A stretch of DNA of 64,000 bases from CALCMJ01 sp964475415 (GCA_964475415.1 CAYYWZ010000001.1:172353-236352); one strand, 5' to 3'. Positions 43,813 to 53,444 are shown, counted from the stretch's first letter. The notes: a model not told the origin generated them from the sequence alone. Made by a program: numbers and translations.

Positions 43813-46329
43813 ATGAGTACAGGCGTAAATTCATGGATAAAATGGCTTTGGGTATTGGTAATTGTGGGCGTTCTGTTCGCCATGGCGGTGGTTGTTCTTG
43901 TATCCTATACGAAAATGCCAGATACAGAGGAGCTTGAAAATCCTCAGTACGAGCAGGCATCGATCATCTATTCTAGAGATGGTGAGCGAGAAGAAATCGG
44001 CAGATGGTTCAGTTATAATAGAAAGTGGGTAGACAACACCGAAATAAATAGTAATATCATAAATGCACTAGTTTCCACAGAAGATGAGCGTTTCTATGGT
44101 CATGCAGGAATAGATGTCAAAAGTACCATCCGTGCATTTATTTTTATGGGGAAAAAAGGAGGAGCTAGTACGATAACTCAGCAACTCGCTAAGCTATTTT
44201 TTACACCACAGCCTGGCAACTCTCTAAAAAGAATATGGCAGAAACTCAAAGAATGGGTGATCGCTGTACAATTCGAAAAAAGATATACCAAGCAGGAGAT
44301 CATAGCTATGTATCTCAATAAGTTTGACTTCCTATATGACTCTTCTGGTATCGCAGCGGCAGCTAACACTTACTATGGTAAGGATCAAAAAGATCTTAAT
44401 ATTATAGAGGCAGCAACACTAGTCGGTATGTTGAAAAATCCTGACCTTTACAATCCAAAAAAATATCCTGAAAATTCTCTGCGAAGAAGAAATGTAGTGC
44501 TGAACCAAATGAGAAAAAATAAATTTCTCACAGAAGAAGAATACAAAGAGCTCAGCAATGAAGTATTAGATAATTCTAGTTTTAAAAGGTCCGTCCATTA
44601 CGATGGTGCTGCGCCTTACTTTAGAGCTTCGCTTTCTAAGTATGTCAATAAAATACTCAAGGATAAAAAAATCGCAAAAGCTGACGGTACAAGTTATAAC
44701 ATATATAGAGACGGTCTCAAAGTATATACAACTATAGATATGAAAATGCAGCGCCATGCCGAAAAAGCCATGCGCAATCATATGAGTAATCTCCAGAAAA
44801 GATATTTTACTGTATGGAAGGGGCTAGATCCGTGGACCTACGATGCAGATGAAAATCAAAGTAATATTAGAAAAAGTAGTCTCAATAGGTTGATAAGAGA
44901 ATCGGAACGATACAAGCAACTGAAGCAGGTATACATGGCTGAGATATTTTCTAAGATTACAGATGCGTTTCCTGATTCCCGACACCGAGATGCAGATATC
45001 AACAGAATGATGTCAGAAGCACAAAAAGAAGGACATCTAAGAGGTCTTGTAAATCGTAAAGTCATCACTAAAAAACAATCTCGTACCTACAAGGACATCA
45101 TGGACAGCAACCTCTGGCCGGAGCTAGAAAGTCAATGGGTAAAGCTGAATAAAGCAACTAGAAATGCGTTCAACAAGAAACAAACTATGAAGGTCTTTAC
45201 CTACGAAGGTAATGGCGAAAAAACGATGGAGATGACGCCACTAGATTCCATCAAGTATCACAGAATGCATATGCAACTAGGATCTGTTTCTATAGAACCT
45301 TCGACAGGATTTGTCAGAACATGGGTAGGTGGTATCGGTAACAAATATTATAAGTATGACCACATCAGTTCTAACAGACAGGTGGGTTCTACCTTCAAGC
45401 CGTTTATCTATGGAACCGCTATATCTCAGCAGGCATTATCTCCTTGTCAGCGCATCAAGGATATGCAATATAGTATACCAGCTAATGATCCTAATTTCGG
45501 TCTTATGAAATCATGGTCTCCTTCTAACTCTAGTGGTAAGTTCTCTGGAGAATCAGTTACTATGTTAGAAGCCCTTAAGCGTTCCCTTAACTCTGTTTCT
45601 GTCAAACTAATGATAGAACTAGGTAACACTTCACAAGTCGTGGACCTTGCTTCTTCTATGGGAATAGATCGTAAAAAAATACCTAACTACCCTTCCATTT
45701 GCTTAGGGACACCAGAAGTATCTGTACTAGAAATGACAGGTGCTTATGCTACATTTGCAAATGATGGAGTCTATACTAAGCCTGTATTTGTAGAAAGAAT
45801 AGAAGACAAAAACGGTAAACAAATCTATAATGCCGTTCCAGAAAAAAGAAGAGCCCTCAACCCTAAGTATAATTTTGCTATGGTGGAGATGTTACAGTAT
45901 GCAGCTAGCTTTGTCAAAGATAAACTAGAGATAGACTTTGGTGGAAAAACTGGAACCACTAACGATTATGTAGATGGCTGGTTTATGGGTATTACTCCAG
46001 AACTTGTTGTCGGTACCTGGGTTGGTGGAGAAGATCCATGGATAAGATTTCTCTCCCTTGCGGATGGACAAGGAGGGGTTATGGCAAGGCCTTTCTTCCT
46101 AGATTTTATGCAACGCGTAGAAGGGGATAATTCTATAAACTTCAATTCTGAGGCGAAGTTTCTGATACCGCAAGAAGAACTAATTGTTACGGATTGTAGT
46201 CAGTATGATCAGATAAAAAGTACACCTACACCAGATAGAAAAGTTATCAGTAAACCCAACGATGAAGAGTTCGAGGAAGAGGAGGAAGAATTCGAAGAAG
46301 AAGGTGATGAATTCGGAGAAGAGGGATAA
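43813..46329 (+). CDS. Penicillin-binding protein 1A (bifunctional)
   Basis: The 838-residue protein polymerises and cross-links peptidoglycan. After an N-terminal membrane anchor, a GT51 domain (about 75-250) shows STEDERFYGHAGIDVKS, GGASTITQQLAKLFF and KEWVIAVQFEKRYTKQEIIAMYLN. The transpeptidase domain has the SxxK in GSTFKPFIY (about 525), SLNSVS-type SxN (about 595) and KTGTT (about 715). A long insert (about 330-470) sits before the transpeptidase. The last 18 residues are almost entirely Glu/Asp/Gly, an unusual acidic tail. Confidence 0.94.
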   Translation: MSTGVNSWIKWLWVLVIVGVLFAMAVVVLVSYTKMPDTEELENPQYEQASIIYSRDGEREEIGRWFSYNRKWVDNTEINSNIINALVSTEDERFYGHAGIDVKSTIRAFIFMGKKGGASTITQQLAKLFFTPQPGNSLKRIWQKLKEWVIAVQFEKRYTKQEIIAMYLNKFDFLYDSSGIAAAANTYYGKDQKDLNIIEAATLVGMLKNPDLYNPKKYPENSLRRRNVVLNQMRKNKFLTEEEYKELSNEVLDNSSFKRSVHYDGAAPYFRASLSKYVNKILKDKKIAKADGTSYNIYRDGLKVYTTIDMKMQRHAEKAMRNHMSNLQKRYFTVWKGLDPWTYDADENQSNIRKSSLNRLIRESERYKQLKQVYMAEIFSKITDAFPDSRHRDADINRMMSEAQKEGHLRGLVNRKVITKKQSRTYKDIMDSNLWPELESQWVKLNKATRNAFNKKQTMKVFTYEGNGEKTMEMTPLDSIKYHRMHMQLGSVSIEPSTGFVRTWVGGIGNKYYKYDHISSNRQVGSTFKPFIYGTAISQQALSPCQRIKDMQYSIPANDPNFGLMKSWSPSNSSGKFSGESVTMLEALKRSLNSVSVKLMIELGNTSQVVDLASSMGIDRKKIPNYPSICLGTPEVSVLEMTGAYATFANDGVYTKPVFVERIEDKNGKQIYNAVPEKRRALNPKYNFAMVEMLQYAASFVKDKLEIDFGGKTGTTNDYVDGWFMGITPELVVGTWVGGEDPWIRFLSLADGQGGVMARPFFLDFMQRVEGDNSINFNSEAKFLIPQEELIVTDCSQYDQIKSTPTPDRKVISKPNDEEFEEEEEEFEEEGDEFGEEG

Positions 46330-46403
46330 TCTTTTGTAAAGTTTTTATAAAGAAACTAATATAGTTAGTGCACCTTATCCATGCTTCCTGCGTTAGATGT
46401 ATT

Positions 46404-46910
46404 GTGAAATACTTATTGATCTTTCTTTTTACGATAACTCTACAGCTAGTTTCCGCTCAGCGAGACAGCATAACTGTCTATTATTTCATGGGCGAAGATT
46501 GTCCTATATGTCAAGACTATAGTCTGCTTATGACCGAGCTTCATGCAAAATATAACACAGAGGATCTCTCCTTCGTAGGACTATTTCCTAACCGTTACTC
46601 TTCCGAAAAAGGTATTCAGGCTTACCAAGAAAAGTATAGTATTCCTTTCTCACTTAAGCGAGAATATTACCAAACGAAAACAAAATTCTTTGGCGTTACT
46701 GTTACACCAGAGGTCGTGGTCTATAATGAGACACAAGAAAAAATGCTGTACAAAGGCAGGATAGATAATATGTATGCACGACTAGGCAAAAGACGACGTG
46801 TAGTCAATACCTCTGAGTTAGAGGATGTATTAATTGCGATACAAAATGGATCACCACTCCCCTATTCTGAAACTGAGGCAGTGGGATGTTTTATTACTCT
46901 GGAAAAGTAG
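46404..46910 (+). CDS. Exported thioredoxin-like protein (CxxC)
   Basis: From GTG at 46404 the 168-residue protein has a good signal peptide (KYLLIFLFTITLQLVSAQ) and a thioredoxin-like domain with the redox pair in GEDCPICQD and cis-proline region VTVTPEVVVYN. It probably reduces or oxidises thiols in the periplasm. The frame extends to a GTG at 46368, but that would place charged and Cys residues before the signal. The C-terminal AVGCFI ending also occurs in related exported redoxins. The group II intron remnant starts just downstream. Confidence 0.78.
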   Translation: MKYLLIFLFTITLQLVSAQRDSITVYYFMGEDCPICQDYSLLMTELHAKYNTEDLSFVGLFPNRYSSEKGIQAYQEKYSIPFSLKREYYQTKTKFFGVTVTPEVVVYNETQEKMLYKGRIDNMYARLGKRRRVVNTSELEDVLIAIQNGSPLPYSETEAVGCFITLEK

Positions 46911-46998
46911 GGATGTTCGCACCAAGTCTCTAAATACTCTTTGACACCATTGAGCTCTTTCCAAAATTCGCAAGCGGCTCATATATTCTAGTCGCACT
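46872..46998 (-). pseudogene. Possible minus-strand coding remnant
   Basis: After a TGA, the minus strand is open for about 38 codons and reads CEFWKELNGVKEYLETWCEH in a protein-like composition, ending at a TAG inside the redoxin gene. There is no start codon. It may be a fragment of the gene once lying beyond the intron 3' end. Support is weak. Confidence 0.2.
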
Positions 46999-47025
46999 GA
47001 TTACCACTTTAATTTATAACTGTGC

Positions 47026-47308
47026 ATCGAGTAGACAAAGGGAGTTTCACCCTAAACCTCTCACAAAACCGTATCCATTCGACAGCGCTCAGGGCAGGCT
47101 GTGATAGTCTCCCATCATACGGCTCTTCAGTTAATGTTTATGTAGTGAGTTCTTCCTATGAAGTTTCTCCTACATCACTGCAGTTGACTTCATAGTTGAC
47201 AAGGTCAACTAAAATAACATTAAGCTGCTAACCCCTTCGCTCCAATTCCATTACAGAAGCTTCATCACTACTATGAGTTAGATCATCAACTAGTGTTACC
47301 TACTGGGC
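47026..47308 (-). mobile_element. Group II intron remnant without reverse transcriptase
   Basis: On the minus strand domain V is recognised from GAGCCGTATGATGGGAGACT (47125 downward) continuing ATCAC, with the AGC triad and a GNRA-like loop. The 3' strand TACGGTTTTG lies at 47073-47064, followed by a domain VI-like GAGAGG...TCTACTCGAT ending near 47026. The part before domain V contains AATGGAATTGGAGCGAAGGGG, a motif that I associate with the region preceding intron-encoded proteins. Only about 180 bases precede domain V, so most of domain I and the whole reverse transcriptase are gone. Domain V itself is split by a short insertion (47074-47100). Confidence 0.6.
47074..47100 (-). repeat. Short interspersed repeat inside intron domain V
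   Basis: A 26-27 base insert separates the two strands of the domain V stem. Its core, TTCGACAGCGCTCAGG on the plus strand, resembles the CTTCGACnnnGCTCAGG type of short repeats found scattered in intergenic DNA of many bacteria. Identification is from memory of that motif. Confidence 0.4.
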
Positions 47309-47770
47309 TTATCTCATTAACCATTCGAATTCATTATGTTTCTGCTTCATTTTATCCCAGAAGCCATTACTCCAATCCATTAAAACTGATGGATTCCAAT
47401 CGTTAGGCAATCTTGATAAAACAGCATCGACCATTTTACTTCCATTACCTTTTATAGGAGAATTAATGTCAAAAAAGTCGATGTATTTATATTTTGTATT
47501 GTACAGAATTTGAATCCCTACCGCTGAGATGTGGTTCATTGTTGTAATAGGAACTTTCGGTCTCTTAGGATAATTTTCACTAGAAGCTGACAATGTTTCA
47601 TCACAAATTCGAACATAATTTATAAATTCTAATTCGGAGAGACTAATTGCTACTTTAGTAATTTCTATTGGCAATTTATTTACTCTTGTAACGACCCATA
47701 TTTGTGTTCCTTCTTTACAATATGGTTCAAATTCCTTTTCAAATATTTTTCTAGTTACACACTTTTTCAT
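47309..47770 (-). CDS. Hypothetical protein, possibly GNAT-like
   Basis: This 153-residue protein has no signal peptide or membrane segment. The order of a strand-rich middle, a glycine-rich IKGNGSKMVDAVL segment like an acetyl-CoA loop, and a terminal DWSNGFWDKMKQKHNEFEW is reminiscent of small GNAT acetyltransferases, but the match is weak. It ends at the edge of the intron remnant, and its last codons may have been altered by that insertion. Confidence 0.55.
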   Translation of the reverse strand: MKKCVTRKIFEKEFEPYCKEGTQIWVVTRVNKLPIEITKVAISLSELEFINYVRICDETLSASSENYPKRPKVPITTMNHISAVGIQILYNTKYKYIDFFDINSPIKGNGSKMVDAVLSRLPNDWNPSVLMDWSNGFWDKMKQKHNEFEWLMR

Positions 47771-48076
47771 TTTGGACTATATTTAATAATCTAATTTAGC
47801 ATTTTGAACTTAACTAATTTTTAAACATTTGATTCCGAAATTCACTTGGCTTTAGTTTTCTCTTAGTATAGATCATTTTTACATTCCAAAACTCTTTTTC
47901 TTTGTTTATATGTCTTGCCTTGTAGGTAACTACCACATACAAACAACCCATAAAGGAAATTATCAGTTAATAAGGATTAAAGATGGTAGTCTTTCTACTT
48001 AATATAATAAATAGGAATTACATCTAGTTGCTCTGTAACTAATTCGAAATCAAATAAATCAGATTCCTTTTTAAAC
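47771..48076. other. Intergenic region without identified features
   Basis: About 300 AT-rich bases between the GNAT-like gene and rsmI. No open frame of note, RNA gene, hairpin terminator or matching promoter pair was found. Confidence 0.4.
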
Positions 48077-48748
48077 CTACTTCTCTTTACCAGCCACAAC
48101 AACTACGATCTCTCCTTTGACCTTTCCTTTTTCTGTGTAATGTTTATGCAGATTTTCTAAAGTGTCTGTCGTAATCTCTTCGTGTAATTTAGAAATTTCT
48201 CTTGCCACACAGGCAGTCCGATCGGCACCACAATGTTCTATCAGTTGACCTAGTGTTTTTACAATCTTATGAGGAGATGCATACAAAATAAAAGTCTGGT
48301 CTAAACTTGCTAAAAAGACTAAGCGCGTCTGTCTTCCTTTTTTCGGTGGTAAGAACCCTTCGTAATAAAATCGATCGCAGGGAATTCCTGAGGCTACTAC
48401 CGCAGGAATCATTGCAGCGGGTCCAGGTAAGACTGTAATAGCCAGCTCCTTTTGCACCGCTTCTCTAATGAGTAAAAACCCTGGATCAGATATTCCAGGC
48501 GTTCCAGCATCAGAAATAATAGCTATATTTTTTCCTTCTTCCAGCTCTGTAATATGCCTTGACGTTGCACTATGCTCATTATGTGCATGGTAAGAAACTA
48601 ACTTGACATCTATCCCATAATGGTTAAGTAATTTCTTACTTACTCTAGTATCTTCTGCGAGAATATAATCTACATTTTTAAGAGTTTCTACCGCTCGATA
48701 CGTGATATCGGCGAGATTTCCTATAGGTGTAGGGACTACATAAAGCAT
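48077..48748 (-). CDS. rsmI: 16S rRNA (cytidine-1402-2'-O)-methyltransferase
   Basis: The 223-residue protein begins with the family signature MLYVVPTPIGNLADITYRA and contains ILAEDTRVSKKLL, ISDAGTPGISDPGF and GIPCDRFYYEGFLPPKKG, all hallmarks of RsmI. It methylates the ribose of C1402 in 16S rRNA using SAM (tetrapyrrole-methylase fold). The C-terminal helical extension present in some homologues is missing, as is common in this phylum. Confidence 0.95.
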   Translation of the reverse strand: MLYVVPTPIGNLADITYRAVETLKNVDYILAEDTRVSKKLLNHYGIDVKLVSYHAHNEHSATSRHITELEEGKNIAIISDAGTPGISDPGFLLIREAVQKELAITVLPGPAAMIPAVVASGIPCDRFYYEGFLPPKKGRQTRLVFLASLDQTFILYASPHKIVKTLGQLIEHCGADRTACVAREISKLHEEITTDTLENLHKHYTEKGKVKGEIVVVVAGKEK

Positions 48749-48990
48749 TTTCCAGTTTTTATAATGAATCTAGAATCACAGGTCGAAAAGTATGAAAATC
48801 TAGTTTATTACGACAATAAAGCTTAAAAATCCGTTAATTCTACTATTTAGCGGCACATCCTCACAAAAAGATCGGTCTTATTATCGTTATGAAAGGAATA
48901 AATGCCTGTAAAAGGTTCCTTATTGTTACAAGATCTGCTACTTATGCTACCATATTAAGGCATTTAAACACTTTTGTAGTGTAAATGTTA

Positions 48991-48998
48991 TATTTTTG
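48991..48998 (+). promoter_or_regulatory. -7 box before the T9SS substrate gene
   Basis: TATTTTTG matches TAnnTTTG 30 bases before the ATG at 49029. A TTTTG is present upstream at 48972-48976, but only 14 bases away instead of 19, so the -33 element is uncertain. Confidence 0.45.
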
Positions 48999-49028
48999 CA
49001 ACACAATAAAGTACACAATACTTCATAT

Positions 49029-51101
49029 ATGAAGGAGATAAAACGACAGTTATTAACATTAGCCATAATAGCGATCACGACAATTAGTTACGCTCAGGTA
49101 TTCAATGATGAATGCATCACAGCCACGGCTCTGGGAAATGTTGCTGATTTCTGCTCAGATAACGATAACCTAAGCAATAACGGCGCTACAGCCTCAGCAG
49201 ATGCTCTTCCTTTCTGCTGGTTCGGAGGATCGCAAGCAGATATCTGGTACACCTTTGTTCCTACAGCCTCAGCTGTTTATATAAACCTAGATGGGTCATT
49301 CGCCAATGCAGGGTTAGTCAATCCTTCTATTGTAGTCTACGAAGGAAATTGTAATGCGCTAAACGAACTAGCTTGTAACTCTATCGGAACAGGAACTTTC
49401 GTGGCAGACCTTACGATATCAGACCTTACTATCGGCCAAGTATATTACTTAAGAATAGATGGAGAAAATGGAAGTAGAGGACCTTTCAGGTTATGTATAA
49501 ATTCTTTCTTTCCTGTACCTAGTCCAGAATCTGATTGTCCAGAATCTGTAATCTTATGTGACAAGTCACCTTTCCAAGTTGCTAACCTTAACAGTACTGG
49601 AAATATTCAAAACGAACTGACAGGACCCTGTGTCGGTGCTGGCCAAGATGGAGAGAGAGCATCCGTATGGTACACATGGACTTGTAAAGATCCTGGATCG
49701 TTAACCTTTACACTAACGCCAAATAACATAAATAACCCTGAAGAAGATCTTGATTTTGTTTTGTATGAACTCCCTGGTGGACTTGCAGACTGTAATAACA
49801 GAGTTGCGTTGCGTTGCATGCTTTCAGGAGAACAAGGTGGTGGAGTAAGTGATCCTTGCTTCGGACCAACTGGACTAGCGGAAGGAGAAACAGATATATC
49901 AGAAAGTGCAGGATGTGCTCCAGGAGACAATAATTTTGTCGCTCCTATAAATATGCAAGCTGGAGTATCCTATGCTCTGATTATAAATAATTTTTCTAAT
50001 ACTGGTTTTGGCTTTAGTATTGAGTTTGGTGGAACGGGAACATTCGAAGGTCCAGAACCGGATTTTGATATAACTGCCGTACAGGCTTTTGAGTGTGATA
50101 AGACGATTATATTCGATGACCTTTCTACCTCTGCAACCGATGCAATTGTAAATTGGACATGGAACTTCGGTGTAGGTGCTGAACCTAGTTTTGCTTCTGG
50201 ACCCGGGCCCCATAATGTAGTCTATGAGTCGTTCGGCGACAAGGTTGTTGCCCTCACAGTAGAAAGTAGTAGAGGCTGTCTGGTGACAAAAGTCTTAGAT
50301 ATTTTTGTGGAACCATGTTGTGATGATTTCTCTCAATTAGATATTTCCGCCTCTACCTCAGATATAGGGTGCTTTGGTCAGACAGGACAGATTTTTGCAG
50401 AAGGCTCACTAGGTTTTCCCCAGTATAGTTTCAGCTTAGATGGTATAGATTTTATTCCTAATACAACTTTCAATAATCTCCCTGCAGGTGATTATCTAAT
50501 ATATGTCCAAGATATAAAAGGATGTATAGATAGTACCTTCGTAAGCATAGAGGAACCTCCAGAGGTAACCGTAGAGGCCGGTGAAGATCAGGAAGTAGAT
50601 TTAGGTTTTGGAACGTTTATAAATGCTATCCATGAAAACGGAATAGGCACGGTTACCTATATGTGGTCTCCGCCAGAAGGACTAAGCTGTACAGACTGTC
50701 CTAACCCTGATGTTGTACCACAAGGCACAACCACCTACACGGTAACCGTTACAGATGAGAATGGATGTACGGCTACAGATCAGCTCATCATTGCCACTAA
50801 TATTGTAAGACCTCTATACGCACCGAATGTTTTCTCTCCCAACAGAGATGGAGAGAATGATTTCTTTAATCTGTTCGCAGGACCAGCAGCAGCGGGTATG
50901 GAATTACTTACCATTTATGACCGTTGGGGTAATGTTATGTTTGACAGCAGTACGGTAATACTGAGTGATCCTACTGATGGATGGAATGGTCGGTTCAATA
51001 CAGATTTATTACAACCTGGAGTCTTTACCTGGCTCGCTAAGGTAAGATGGATAGATAATGTTGTAATAGACTATGCAGGGACCGTAACACTTGTCAGGTG
51101 A
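49029..51101 (+). CDS. T9SS type B substrate with gliding-motility C-terminal domain
   Basis: The 690-residue secreted protein starts at ATG 49029 with a signal peptide (KRQLLTLAIIAITTISYAQ). The N-terminal two thirds hold two beta-sandwich repeats (about 20-160 and 165-340; DIWYTFVP and SVWYTWTC motifs), then a PKD-like domain (about 345-430) and an SprB-like repeat (about 440-510). The last 90 residues are the type B sorting domain, with APNVFSPNRDGENDFF, IYDRWGNVMFDS and the final GTVTLVR. It would cross the outer membrane by the type IX system and stay at the surface or be released. A TTG upstream at 48996 lies inside the -7 box and is rejected as start. Confidence 0.92.
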   Translation: MKEIKRQLLTLAIIAITTISYAQVFNDECITATALGNVADFCSDNDNLSNNGATASADALPFCWFGGSQADIWYTFVPTASAVYINLDGSFANAGLVNPSIVVYEGNCNALNELACNSIGTGTFVADLTISDLTIGQVYYLRIDGENGSRGPFRLCINSFFPVPSPESDCPESVILCDKSPFQVANLNSTGNIQNELTGPCVGAGQDGERASVWYTWTCKDPGSLTFTLTPNNINNPEEDLDFVLYELPGGLADCNNRVALRCMLSGEQGGGVSDPCFGPTGLAEGETDISESAGCAPGDNNFVAPINMQAGVSYALIINNFSNTGFGFSIEFGGTGTFEGPEPDFDITAVQAFECDKTIIFDDLSTSATDAIVNWTWNFGVGAEPSFASGPGPHNVVYESFGDKVVALTVESSRGCLVTKVLDIFVEPCCDDFSQLDISASTSDIGCFGQTGQIFAEGSLGFPQYSFSLDGIDFIPNTTFNNLPAGDYLIYVQDIKGCIDSTFVSIEEPPEVTVEAGEDQEVDLGFGTFINAIHENGIGTVTYMWSPPEGLSCTDCPNPDVVPQGTTTYTVTVTDENGCTATDQLIIATNIVRPLYAPNVFSPNRDGENDFFNLFAGPAAAGMELLTIYDRWGNVMFDSSTVILSDPTDGWNGRFNTDLLQPGVFTWLAKVRWIDNVVIDYAGTVTLVR

Positions 51102-51700
51102 TACGAATTGTATCCCTAATACTAATCACCTTGCTGACCTCTTGCACCAATGAGGTGAAAGATATAGATGCTCTGTTCACAGATCAAGAACTTATCACTG
51201 AAGTAGCAACTGATGTAGAAATTCTCTACAGTGATTCTTCTTATGTACGTGTAAAAATAAAAGCGCCTAAAATGATAAGGCACGTAGAGAATAAAGAAAA
51301 CATAGAGGAATTTCCTGAGGGTGTAAATGTTACTTTCTATAACGAGGCGGGAAGAGCGCAGAGTTGGTTAGAAGCTAATTATGCTATCCGAAGGGAAAAT
51401 GAAGGCAATGTATATGTCAAAGACGATGTCCTCGTATATAACAAACAAGACGACAAGATGAAAACCCTAGAACTCATCTGGGATGAAAAAGAAAAAATCT
51501 TAAAAACAGATAAGCCCGTACTCATCATGCAGCCTTCTTTAGGAGATACCTTGTTCGGCTTCGGTGTTGTAGCTAACGAAGATTTTTCTAGGTTCGAAAT
51601 AAAAAAGAAAATGTCAGCCATCAAGAAATTTGATGGACTACTTGATGAAGAAACTTCTGGAAATAGTAGATCTTCTACACCAGAAAAACCTAACTTATAA
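51098..51700 (+). CDS. lptC: LPS export periplasmic protein LptC
   Basis: This 200-residue lipoprotein (signal ending LLTSC) has the LptC fold: repeated amphipathic beta strands (SSYVRVKIKAPKMIRHVENK; EGNVYVKDDVLVYN; LELIWDEKEKILKTDKPVLI). It contains the family-typical GDTLFGFGVVANEDFSRF near the end. It would pass LPS from LptBFG to LptA. It begins with GTG overlapping the previous stop by four bases. The C-terminal Ser/Thr/Pro tail is short and charged. Confidence 0.82.
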   Translation: MIRIVSLILITLLTSCTNEVKDIDALFTDQELITEVATDVEILYSDSSYVRVKIKAPKMIRHVENKENIEEFPEGVNVTFYNEAGRAQSWLEANYAIRRENEGNVYVKDDVLVYNKQDDKMKTLELIWDEKEKILKTDKPVLIMQPSLGDTLFGFGVVANEDFSRFEIKKKMSAIKKFDGLLDEETSGNSRSSTPEKPNL

Positions 51701-51718
51701 GAAAGAAACTAATATACC

Positions 51719-52978
51719 TTGGGACTTATATTTTTGATTGTATTTTTTCTCTTGCTCTCCGCTTTTTTTTCGGGGTCTGAGATTGCTTTTATTTCTGCCA
51801 GCAAACTAGGTGTTGCTGTAAAACAAGAAGAAGGTGATAAGCGTAGTGCTATGATCAGTAGATTCTATGATAGGCCTAAGCAATTTCTAGGAACTATGCT
51901 TGTAGGTAACAATATTGCTCTGATAGCCTTTACCTTATTTGCATCACAGTTTACCAGTCAGTATTTGTTTCCTAATTTTTCTGATGGCCCTGCTTTATTA
52001 TTGCTTAATACCTTGTTGACTACAGTAGTTGTATTGCTGTTCGGAGAATTTCTACCAAAGACCTTAGCGAGATTATTTGCCAACAAGTTCATCTATGCAA
52101 TGGCCTATCCCCTTAGTTTTTTTAAGTCCATATTAAGCATACCGACTAACCTGATGACCCTGCTATCTAACATGTTGCTTAAGTATGTTTTCAGAGCTCC
52201 ATTAGATAAGATAGAAAAAGAACTAACGCGTTCGGACCTGCAACACTTTATAGATTCTAACCTCAGCGAAGAAGATACTACCGTCGATAAGGAAATACTT
52301 ACCAATGCACTTACCCTCAACCAGCAAAAAGTAAGAGATATCATGATACCTAGAACAGAGGTAGTAGTGATAGACCAGCACGCAACACCAGAAGAAACCC
52401 TCACACTATTCCAGTCTTCTAAGCATTCTAGAATTGTTGTCATAGATGGTGATATAGAAAATGTTGTGGGATATATACATCATCAGCAATTATTCGAACA
52501 ACCCAAAAAGATAAAAAACATAAAACTAGAAATACCCTTCGTTCCAGAAGCTATGAATCTTAAAGATCTGATGTTAGAGTTTATCAGAGATAATGTCAAT
52601 ATAGCTTGTGTCGTAGATGAGTTCGGTGGGATGGTCGGTATACTTACCCTAGAAGATATTCTAGAAGAAATTTTTGGAGAGATAGAAGATGAGTACGACG
52701 AAGGCGTCTTTATAGAAGAGCAGATCAGTGATCACGAATACTTGTTTTCAGGAAGACTAGAAATAGATTATATCAACGAAAAGTACGAGCATCTAGAAAT
52801 ACCAGAAGGAGAATATCAGACGCTATCAGGATACATTGTAATGACCTCTGGGACCATACCAAAGTCTGGTGCAGAGATCGTTTTTGATAATTATACTTTT
52901 ATTCTAGAACAGGTAAGTGATACCAAGATAGAAACTATACGGGTTATCAAAAAAGAAGATGAAAACGTAGAACTGTAG
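51719..52978 (+). CDS. CNNM/CorC family protein with CBS pair
   Basis: The 419-residue protein has a DUF21 membrane domain (four helices, about 1-185; FFLLLSAFFSGSEIAFISAS), then two CBS domains (about 205-330; MIPRTEVVVI and CVVDEFGGMVGILTLEDILE), then a CorC_HlyC-type terminal domain. Such proteins are thought to export magnesium or cobalt. It starts with TTG at 51719. The pairing with lptC is usual in this phylum. Confidence 0.92.
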   Translation: MGLIFLIVFFLLLSAFFSGSEIAFISASKLGVAVKQEEGDKRSAMISRFYDRPKQFLGTMLVGNNIALIAFTLFASQFTSQYLFPNFSDGPALLLLNTLLTTVVVLLFGEFLPKTLARLFANKFIYAMAYPLSFFKSILSIPTNLMTLLSNMLLKYVFRAPLDKIEKELTRSDLQHFIDSNLSEEDTTVDKEILTNALTLNQQKVRDIMIPRTEVVVIDQHATPEETLTLFQSSKHSRIVVIDGDIENVVGYIHHQQLFEQPKKIKNIKLEIPFVPEAMNLKDLMLEFIRDNVNIACVVDEFGGMVGILTLEDILEEIFGEIEDEYDEGVFIEEQISDHEYLFSGRLEIDYINEKYEHLEIPEGEYQTLSGYIVMTSGTIPKSGAEIVFDNYTFILEQVSDTKIETIRVIKKEDENVEL

Positions 52979-53046
52979 ACTAAAAAAATAAACTACAACC
53001 ATTTACCTTTCACGACCATCAACTTACTAACAAAATATAAATCAAA

Positions 53047-53444
53047 ATGAGGCTATTCAACTTATTTAAAAAGAAAGACTAGTCTAACATCATCAATGAA
53101 ATGATAGCTTTTTCAACTCAAGCTATCAACTCCGCTTCTTCAGGCATAGAAGAACATGACACGTTTTTACCTTTCGGAGCTGTTTTACAAAAGATAAAAC
53201 CTTACAACTAGTTGTATATTATAATCCTGAAAAACAAACAATAGATCCTCGAGAACACGCCACAATCATACAAAAACTTATTACCAAAAAATACGTAGAA
53301 TCAAATTGTGAATTCTGTCACATGGCTTTTGATGGAATATCCCATTTGAAATCTGGAAATATTGAATCTATAAATGTACGCCTTAGTCACAAACCAACAA
53401 ATAATGAAAAAAAATTTACTGAATTTAGAAAATCCATTGATTAA
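53047..53444 (+). pseudogene. Decayed gene of unknown function
   Basis: ATG at 53047 is followed by MRLFNLFKKKD, a TAG, then open reading IINEMIAFSTQAINSASSG and onward to about 53200. There the coding sense continues in another frame (about ...LQLVVYYNPEKQTIDP) to the TAA at 53442. Total length would be about 130 residues. A stop and a frameshift within good protein-like sequence indicate a pseudogene or a sequencing error. No family is recognised. Confidence 0.5.
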
